A stretch of DNA of 64,000 nucleotides from Marisa cornuarietis (Eukaryota; Mollusca; Gastropoda; Architaenioglossa; Ampullariidae). Below, piece after piece: positions 56,773 to 64,000 of the stretch (within the stretch, counting starts at the first letter, position 1; each line of letters starts with the position of its first letter). Under the pieces are notes generated by a model that saw only the letters and a program-made list of their open reading frames with translations, was not told the origin of the DNA and did not search any database. The DNA is taken from the NCBI GenBank assembly GCA_004794655.1, contig SMMW01000617.1:13329501-13393500 (forward strand), written 5' to 3'. Made by a program: the position numbers and the translations under genes.

Positions 56773-56782
56773 GTGTGTGTGT
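56696..56782. repeat. (CG)n/(GT)n alternating purine-pyrimidine tract
   Basis: GTGC, GC and GT repeats, about 87 bases, Z-DNA-prone, ending some 75 bases before exon f. Confidence 0.95.
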
Positions 56783-56857
56783 CGTTGCCTAGTGACAACC
56801 CAGCACAACTATTCCAACTCCTAAAGTTCCACTCACTCTTGTTCTCTTTGACTGAAG

Positions 56858-56997
56858 GTGCGTACGCCCTCTGAAGCGTCGTCACGGGAGGTGATCCTGA
56901 CCATTCAGAGTGCTGGCACTAGTCACGTGACCGGCGTCACGCCCCGCTCGCAGTCCGCCGCCGAGAGTGTGACGGCAGCAGTCCACTCCACCTACGT
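56858..56997 (+). CDS. Unrecognised modular extracellular protein, exon f
   Basis: 140 bases, phase 0 to phase 2, between TGACTGAAG and donor GTGAGT. It encodes VRTPSEASSREVILTIQSAG, then VTGVTPRSQSAAESVTAAV and HSTY. Ser/Thr/Ala-rich and strand-like. The final GT joins A of exon g to encode valine. Confidence 0.75.
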
Positions 56998-59179
56998 GTG
57001 AGTTCACTCTCTTTAATCCCTTCCTTGCTTCACGTGCACCGCCAAAATATCAAAATGGCAAAAAAAAACCCCTAGTAAATAACAATCGAAGGAACACGAA
57101 TCGCAGAAGATAAAAGCAGTTACAATGCGCACAAATCAAATATCTAATTGCAAGTGGAAAGACATGTCCACTCAGCGACAGAAAGAACTAGACACACCCC
57201 TTCAGTATTTGTGTTGAGTGAATGCCAGGACTGTTTTGCTTTTGACAACTTTTTTCAGTTTCAGTCAGTTCAGAATGATAACACATGCAAGTATAGTTGA
57301 CCAACTGTACTTAAATTAAAGTTCAGATAATTTTAAAAATATTTAATTAATCCATCCTAAACATTTGATGTATGGTCAGGTGGGTCTTTGAGTGTCGACC
57401 TTTGTTAACATCAATTCACACATGGTGGTAGGCTTGTAAAGAGTAAATAACAAAACTAAATGTCAGGTTTCATGTTTACATCCACACACTTCAACCCGCA
57501 CCTAATTTTCATATTTAATTTAATTTAATTTTTATTTATTATTTATTTAATTTGAAAAATATCTTTTTTACAACTATATGCTGTTATGTAGTATAAACTT
57601 TCATATTCTACACCTGTATGTGGTGAATTTGCCAAAACTGTTATAAGATCACCGATAGTGTCACTGTAATAGTCAAATACAAATATTGTTTCAACTGTAG
57701 AAGCATCTATAATTGTATATTTTTGCATTTGCTATGGAATTCTTTTCAAAACATAGCTTCCTATGTCGTTTTTAGAGTTCAATTCTTTAGTGTTCGGTTA
57801 AATTTCTTATAATTCCTGGAGTTTAGCGCATGAGGATGTGCACACCGAATAATACACTCACAAATGTAAGGGATTACGGAATATTATTCAAGTCGGTGAC
57901 ATCCTCCATGCACTTTAAACATGAAGGAAACGAAAACAACCCTAAACTCTGTGATAATCTATTGTTTTATCCTTTCATACCAACGATGCCATCCTCATCC
58001 TTTTTCTACTTTACTTCCTACCTTTCCATACTTGGGTGCAATGATACTGTTAATTACTTACATTTAAAGCCAGAGGGGACTGTGGTTTCATATACAACCG
58101 TCTAGCAACTACGGCGTAGTCTATACAAATGGCGGAAATAGCCCACAATGCAGCGCGCACAGTTACGCCATGTTACCTTCTCTACAGAGATGAACATATT
58201 GATGAACACGCTGGCGTATTAAGAAACGCGGTTGATCATAAGCAAGGCACACTTAGAAAGGATCTACTGGCTTTGTAATGTGGAGGGGGCAGAACACAAG
58301 ATGGCGAGAGGAAGGTGTGGATAAAAGAAGAGGGAATCGGTCTTCGCGCGATGTTATAGTCGTAGGAAAGTGAAGAGTTACAACCATCACTTTTTTCGGG
58401 TCAGCTTTTGTGAGGGCAGAGCCCGTGTCTTCTAACTCACTCTCACCTTCCTCAGCCCTTTACGGAGTCAAGAATCAACTGGATCAACTGGGGAAAATGC
58501 ACTGCGTGACGGGCTTGGACGCAGCTGCTCACCATTTTTTGCCGTAATCAAGAGAGGATAAAAGACATTAGAGAAAGTCTAATGTACTTTTGAAAGATTA
58601 AAATATTGAAATCAGCTTTTTTAATCCCTATTAACCGAAAAATTTTGCAAAGCAGTTTCATCCTCCAGGAGATCAGTTTCTCAAACCAGTTAGCATTTTG
58701 TACAAGCCACACAATATTTCTAGGTATGCTCGTTAATCTCAATTTTTATGCCATTCACAGATGCACCGATAGAATTGTGTATTGGCTTTAAGCTCAAGGT
58801 CGGTAGGAGCCAATGGAAATGTGTCAAAATGTAACCATCTCTATGTGAGACTAACGGATTCTTTCAATCGGGGAGGTGTGAGAGATTGATGACATACAGA
58901 CAACTCAAGATTCAAGGTTCTTTCACTCACTTGCTCTTTCCCTATTCTAAATCATTTCAATCATATCCCATGTGGCTGCATATGTAATCAACTAAATCAA
59001 AGCACGCAGTCATATGTAGTTGGGAACAAGGACAGGATAAACTTTTGATGGAATATTTCTGCCTCTCTCTGTCTCATCCTTACCTAAATCACAGACGCAT
59101 ACACATGCTCACTCAAATCTGCTTATTATCACATATATATATATATATGTTGCACTTTTGAACTATATATATATATCGT
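56998..59179. other. Intron f-g, left part
   Basis: AT-rich with no exon evident. 58090-58560 is somewhat more GC-rich, with short open frames only. Confidence 0.4.
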
Positions 59180-59936
59180 TAATTCTTCTAGATCACCCGT
59201 TTAAGTAATAACTTAACAAACATAACTAATCTAGTGAGGTTTTTATTATTTCTGGGTGATAATAACGAATGGAGTTCACAGATATTAGGATGGTGAGTAT
59301 AGTAAGCTGAAAAACTATTTGTACCTTGGTCAGCAAATTTTTTATAACAGTAGAATAGATACTGAAATTTATCCCCTATATCTTCGGTTTCACAGAGTCT
59401 ACAGAACCTTTCATTTGTAGGGAGCTCGTTTTGTCTACATGTATCTACTGGAAATTAATTGTTTAGTGTCCTAAATTTTTATTATAGGGAGATAATCACG
59501 AGTAAGTAATATTTTTAAAGAAGATTCTAGTGAAGAGATATTTGAACATTCTGTTTGAGTATTTTTTTTTGAGTCTAATTCTCCTAGTCTGGATTTACTG
59601 GATAGGGACCTATTTCCTTCTTAAACTAATCGTCTGAAATGTTCATGTTTTCTAGTTATCCATATTCCATTTAGGCCAAACTCTTGCAGGGTTGTCTGTT
59701 CATTATTGATATTACTAGACGTAAGGATTTCTCTTTCATGTAAGCTTAGTGGCATTTTGTAGACAATGCTTGACAGACGTGCGTTCAAGTCATTAAGATA
59801 AACTGCAAACAATAAAGGAGATAAGTACTCCCCCTGCCTGACACCCTAACTACTTTTAAAAAGAACTGACTGGTTTCCGTTAAACGTGACACAAGATTTT
59901 GCCTTTTTGTATGTATATTCTTCATTACATTTAACG
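59180..59936 (-). mobile_element. LINE remnant (same family as 36203-39395)
   Basis: The minus strand encodes, with frameshifts, KKAKSCVTFNGNQS, GVRQGEYLSPLLFAVYLNDL (motif B) and the C-terminal LQEFGLNGIWITRKHEH block parallel to 36532-36951. The reverse transcriptase catalytic core after motif B is deleted. Confidence 0.75.
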
Positions 59937-61190
59937 ACATGACAGCATTGTGGACAAGGCTGATATTATATATATTTATCATTACATTTAACGTGACAGC
60001 GTTGTGGACAAGGCTGGTGTATGTATAATATATATATATTTGTATATAATATCCTTCATTACATTTAAGTACATGACAGCGTTGTGGACAAGGCTGGTGT
60101 ATGTATAATATATATATATTTGTATATAATATCCTTCATTACATTTAAGTACATGACAGCGTTGTGGACAAGGCTGCTATATCAGTCAGTCAGTCGTCCC
60201 TTGCCTGGCACGGCGTTGGGGGGAGCACATGAACAGACGCGGCAGGTGACAGGGCCGCCACTCTTGCCTATTGTGGGCAATAGTCAGCAGGTCCTGTACA
60301 GGACGACCAGTTCAGTCTTTGACGTTCGTAAGCCAGTTCTTCCTCTGGCTACCGTGGCGTCGGCCACTCTCCAAGGTGACTTGAAGGATAGTCTTCGACA
60401 GGGTGTCGTGCCGGGTCACATGACCAAAGAAGACCAGCTTACGTCGCTTGACTGTTGATAGTAGAGATTCCTGGTGTCCTACGAGTGTGACAATCTTGTT
60501 TCGTACAAAGTCGTTGGCTTTATGTTCTTTGTATGAGATCCGGAGCAGCCTCCTCAGACACTTGTTCTCGAATGCCTGGATTCTCCTTTCCATTTCGGCG
60601 AGCAGAGTCCAAGTGTCGCATCCGTAGAGCAGGATCGTCAGTACCAGGGATTTGTATAGCCTGTACTTGGTAGTGAACCTTATCTTGTGGCTATGCCAGA
60701 TCCTACCTAGCCTAGCCATTGCTGCTGTTGCTGTTGCGATCATGATGCGGATATCTAGCGTGGAGCTGCCGTCTTTGGAAAGGGTGGCTCCCAAGTACTT
60801 GAAGCTGTGACCTCTTCGAGCTGTACCCCGTTCATAAAGATCTTTTCAGTGCTGGTCTCCATATGCATTTGAGCTGTCAGTCTGTTGGTGAGGTCTTGTA
60901 GTTCTTTGTTAGTACCCGCTAATAAATCTATGTCATCTGCAAAGCGTAGGTTGCAGATTAGTCTTTCACCGATTGAAATGGAAGTATGATGGTCATGAAG
61001 AGCCTCGAGCATGATGTTCTCCAAGAATATATTGAACAGCACGGGACAAGTGGACAAGGCTGGTATATACAAATATATATCATTACATTTAACTACCACA
61101 GAGTTGTAGACAAGGTTGTTGTGTGTATATAAATATATATCCTTCATTCCATTTAACTACATGACAGAGCTGTGTACAGGGCTAGTACTT
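59937..61190. repeat. ~80-bp minisatellite split by an RTE-like insertion
   Basis: Units carrying GACAGCGTTGTGGACAAGGC, an AT-rich part and CCTTCATTACATTTAA start at 59941, 59995, 60075 and 60155. After the LINE, two more diverged units run up to 61190, a few bases before the exon g acceptor. The first unit is continuous with LINE sequence to its left. Confidence 0.88.
60183..61049 (-). mobile_element. RTE-like LINE, 5'-truncated, nested in minisatellite
   Basis: The minus strand encodes CPVLFNIFLENIM, CNLRFADDIDLLAG, LGATLSKDGSSTLDIRI, YGCDTWTLLAEMERR, NKCLRRLLRISYKEHK and KRRKLVFFGHVTRHDTLS through to a stop, then the same 3' end as the 40.6-kb copy with a (GACT)n tail (GTCAGTCAGTCA at 60185-60196 on the plus strand). 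It starts inside reverse transcriptase motif B. The minisatellite word GTGGACAAGGCTG.TATAT flanks it on both sides, consistent with a target-site duplication, though in a tandem array this cannot be distinguished. Confidence 0.85.
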
Positions 61191-61195
61191 TGCAG

Positions 61196-61564
61196 ATCAT
61201 TCCAGAACGACGTGGCGGCGCTCAGGTTGCCCTCCTTGCAACGAGACGTCATCAACTTCTCGCGCGCCGAGGCGGAGCTGCGCTTCGGGACACGCGCAGA
61301 GGACTACAGCCAGCTACGGGACGGCAACGTCGTCGACGTAGGGGCGCTCGTGCAGTTCGGAGTGAGGGGCGTGGCCATCGAATGGCGGGGCGTGGCCACT
61401 GACGGGACAGCCGGCACCGACAGTCAGGCCTCCGACGCGAGGGGCGGGTCGCTCATCTGGGTTAGCTCCCTGCCAGTCACTCTGGAGTGTCCTCCCCCTG
61501 GGGAGAAGCGACCTGAGCTGCTCCTGCAACTGACAGAAACATCTTCCTGCGCCTACGATGGCAA
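61196..61564 (+). CDS. Unrecognised modular extracellular protein, exon g
   Basis: 369 bases, phase 2 to phase 2, between ACTTTGCAG and donor GTGAGT. Very GC-rich against an AT-rich intron. It encodes SFQNDVAALRLPSLQRD, INFSRAEAELRFGT, DGNVVDVGALVQFGVRGV, IEWRGVATDG, then a Gly/Ala/Asp-rich loop, SLIWVSSLPVTLECPPPG and LLLQLTETSSCAYDG. One sequon (NFS). Two cysteines could form a disulphide. The acceptor sits immediately after the minisatellite. Confidence 0.82.
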
Positions 61565-63507
61565 GTGAGTGAAAAAGGGTTAAAGGGCTCTTTGTGATGC
61601 GGTCTGAAGGTCCTGCAAAAGCGTCGGAAAATGGTTCTTAATCATGAGTTTAGGTCACGAGCAACATATATTAAATTATCTAATAGTTTACTTTTGTTAT
61701 CAACTCTCATCTTAACTATATCTCATGCTGACGTTTGTTTATATTGAAATATTTCCTTCAAATAAAAAAGTTTTTTTTGGTTTTGTTTTATTTTGTTTTG
61801 TTGTTTTGTTTCTTTACCTCTACTGCCATTTACGAGAATTGCCCAGTGGAAACACGATCTACAGCCTGCAGACGAACGTCACTCATAGGACCAAAAGTGT
61901 GTTTCCAATAGACAGCTTCCCGACATTTCTCTTGCAAGCCCTGTAAATTAATGGCCAAAAAAAATTCGATTAATATCAAGGTTAAAAGGATTTGATAGTC
62001 TGAAACATCTTTCGTCTTAATTAATGTTGTCCACTTAGTTTAGGAATAATGATTTTGTAAGTCAAATGGTGAACTATGCGTCTCGTGGCCAGATATTAAT
62101 AAATTAGTTGTGCTGTTTTACTTTCAGACAGCAATAACATTTTCGGCATTTATTTCTTTGAAACAACTAAGTGGCTACCCAAGTATTTTTAGAGTGAGTT
62201 TAGTCTTACAGGTCAGTTATTATACACTTATGGTGCTGCTCAAGCACTTAGTCTTAATTAAAACATTAAGTTAAAAAGCACAGCTACAGGGTCCTTTTCA
62301 TGAAATCTATGCAACAACACAAGTGATATTTTCAACAAGTTAAAACATAATTCTGCTTTGTTTTGAATTTTTTGGTCTTTTTGAAAGAGAGCATGCAATA
62401 TTTATTAAAATGTGCTAATGAAGAGGTCTCTAAATTGTACAAAATGGCTGTAGGTGAACAGGGATTTTGTATCATTTAAACATGAAGGACAATAACAAGA
62501 TACTGTTCACTATAAACGTGATGTCACGCTGTCCACAACACACATAATTAAATATTAGCATGTTAACTGAATGAGCTAGGTAATTTCAGAGTTTGCTTCT
62601 GAATTGCTCATCAAGCTTATTATGAACTGCATAATGTTGATGTTGTAATTATGATAAAAATATCTTCCACACATATAGAGTCAGGCAAAAACATGTCAGC
62701 AAACAAATGAACTGAGACACATCAACAGCCATAAACACAAGACAGAAGAAAAGGCTTGCACGCGATGCATACCGGGACAGTTCAACATCAAACAGAAGGA
62801 CTGCCAGACAGTTCGAGCGGAAAATAATTTATGATTCTGTTTTTGTGACATTAGACCTTTCTTTAATGTAAACCCTCATTGATTTCAAACTCGATGATAA
62901 TACATTAGTGAATTAATATGTTCACTTCGCATCTTAAAAACAGGCTGAAAAAGTGAAACATTTTAAATCAAGTCCCGCTTAACAAAATGTGATTAACTTG
63001 GCAAACGATACAAACATTTTATCAGCTGCACAGCAAACTTTGCTACAGAGCCTTAATTAAAAAAAACGGTTTTAGAAACTCTTTGTGCATGATTTACTGA
63101 GAACTGTGCTGTGATTTCGGGGCATTTGACTGTTTTCTTTTGGATTTGTCCTTTCTTAAAATTTTTGGCAGTTTGTTGTCTGATTTGTTTGGTGTTTCCC
63201 CCCCCCCCGCTATACATTCTACAAACATATCTACTCCCCTCATCACAGCGTGAAACCACAAGTAAACAAGTAATGTCGGCATCTGATAAACAGTCTGTAT
63301 AGATTACGATTTAACATGTTTTTGCAATCGTCTTACTTTCCGTCTCACTAAACTTTGTCTCAGTGCTCGTAGTGTCGCCACTCGGCATCTTGAACGCTGG
63401 CTCACCTAAATAAATGTTGTCTCGACGACCATTTCTCACTCAACGTTTTCCCCAGCAGCTGGTTTTGTATGGTTTTGTCTTTAACGATTGTTGATGACGT
63501 CACTCAG
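61565..63507. other. Intron g-h
   Basis: AT-rich, with T-runs and a C-run near 63200. No exon or known repeat is recognised. Confidence 0.5.
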
Positions 63508-63685
63508 TGCCCGGGCAGGGGTCGCTGTGGCGCTGAGGCACGGCGCCAACTCCACCGCTACGGCCTACAACATCACGGTGCGGGTGTACCTCAGTGACGT
63601 CATGCATCTCCTGGCCTACGCCAACAGCGTGCTACGGCAGAACTCGCTCTCCGTCGTCCAGAACGACAGCGTCGTGACCATCGAC
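63508..63685 (+). CDS. Unrecognised modular extracellular protein, exon h
   Basis: 178 bases, phase 2 to phase 0, between GTCACTCAG and donor GTAAGT. It encodes ARAGVAVALRHGANSTATAY, NITVRVYLSDVMHLLAY and LRQNSLSVVQNDSVVTID. Three sequons (NST, NIT, NDS). The strand pattern is that of an Ig-like or DUF11-like sandwich. The gene continues beyond the right edge; no membrane segment or stop is seen. Confidence 0.8.
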
Positions 63686-63734
63686 GTAAGTACACCAGGC
63701 ATGAGTCGACGGCTGTCAGAATCTGTCGTTTGTG

Positions 63735-64000
63735 GGGGCCTCTGAGACTCCACTTGGCTCTCAAATTATCTTCGCTGTCTACTCTGGCTGACTCTACACT
63801 TGGCTGCCTAACTGGCCTGTCTCTCCTATTGGCTGTCTAGTTTAATGGTCTACTCTGTCTATCTCTGCATCTAGCTATCTAAATTGTCTACTTGCCTGTC
63901 TACACAGTTGGTTGGTTAATTAGCTTAGCTGCCTCTCTCTCCACTTTGCTACCTAAATGGTCTGCCCACTTGCCTGTCTCTCCAATTGTTATCTAATTAG
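63735..64000. repeat. Degenerate short pyrimidine-rich repeat
   Basis: Words such as TGGCTGTCTA, TGCCTGTCT and GCTACCTAA recur every 12-25 bases up to the window edge, in the intron after exon h. Confidence 0.5.

Overview
This window is eukaryotic nuclear DNA and most likely comes from a mollusc, probably a gastropod. Reasons: spliced genes with consensus GT/AG sites, dense (CA)n and other microsatellites, several families of decayed LINEs, a ZBED5-like hAT transposon, and exons of the secreted 'short-chain collagen C4-like' family that is expanded in molluscs. The species assignment is inference. There are no operons, CRISPR arrays or bacterial features.

Layout. (1) 0.5-10.2 kb: three copies of a C4-like terminal exon. 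One is intact on the minus strand (560-1014), one is frameshifted on the minus strand (8222-8546) and one is riddled with stops on the plus strand (9695-10075). Between the first two sits an almost intact, full-length non-LTR retrotransposon (2319-7960). It has a 15-bp target-site duplication, a 2A-like peptide at the N-terminus of ORF1, and an APE endonuclease/reverse transcriptase ORF2 broken only by two compensating 1-nt indels. (2) 13.4-21.7 kb: a complete three-exon rhodopsin-family GPCR on the minus strand (360 aa predicted), reconstructed from phase-0 splice sites; its introns hold microsatellites and two LINE fragments. (3) 23.6-25.3 kb: a dead hAT transposon. (4) 26.4-36.2 kb: a long stretch without recognisable genes, with microsatellites, a CpG-rich patch at 34.1 kb and a complex non-repetitive block at 35.0-35.5 kb. 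(5) 36.2-46.6 kb: a nest of decayed retroelements, with an unclassified insertion, an RTE-like LINE and a 300-bp repeat flanked by 84-bp duplications. (6) 47.9 kb to the right edge: at least eight exons of a plus-strand gene that I cannot name. It appears to encode a large extracellular protein with repeated modules and continues beyond the window.

The two multi-exon genes are independent transcription units on opposite strands. Most of the remaining sequence is retroelement debris and simple repeats. The points most worth follow-up are the unrecognised modular extracellular gene, the GPCR with unusual TM1 and TM7 signature positions, the 2A-bearing LINE, and a minisatellite that seems to have grown out of a LINE reverse-transcriptase sequence next to an exon of the modular gene.
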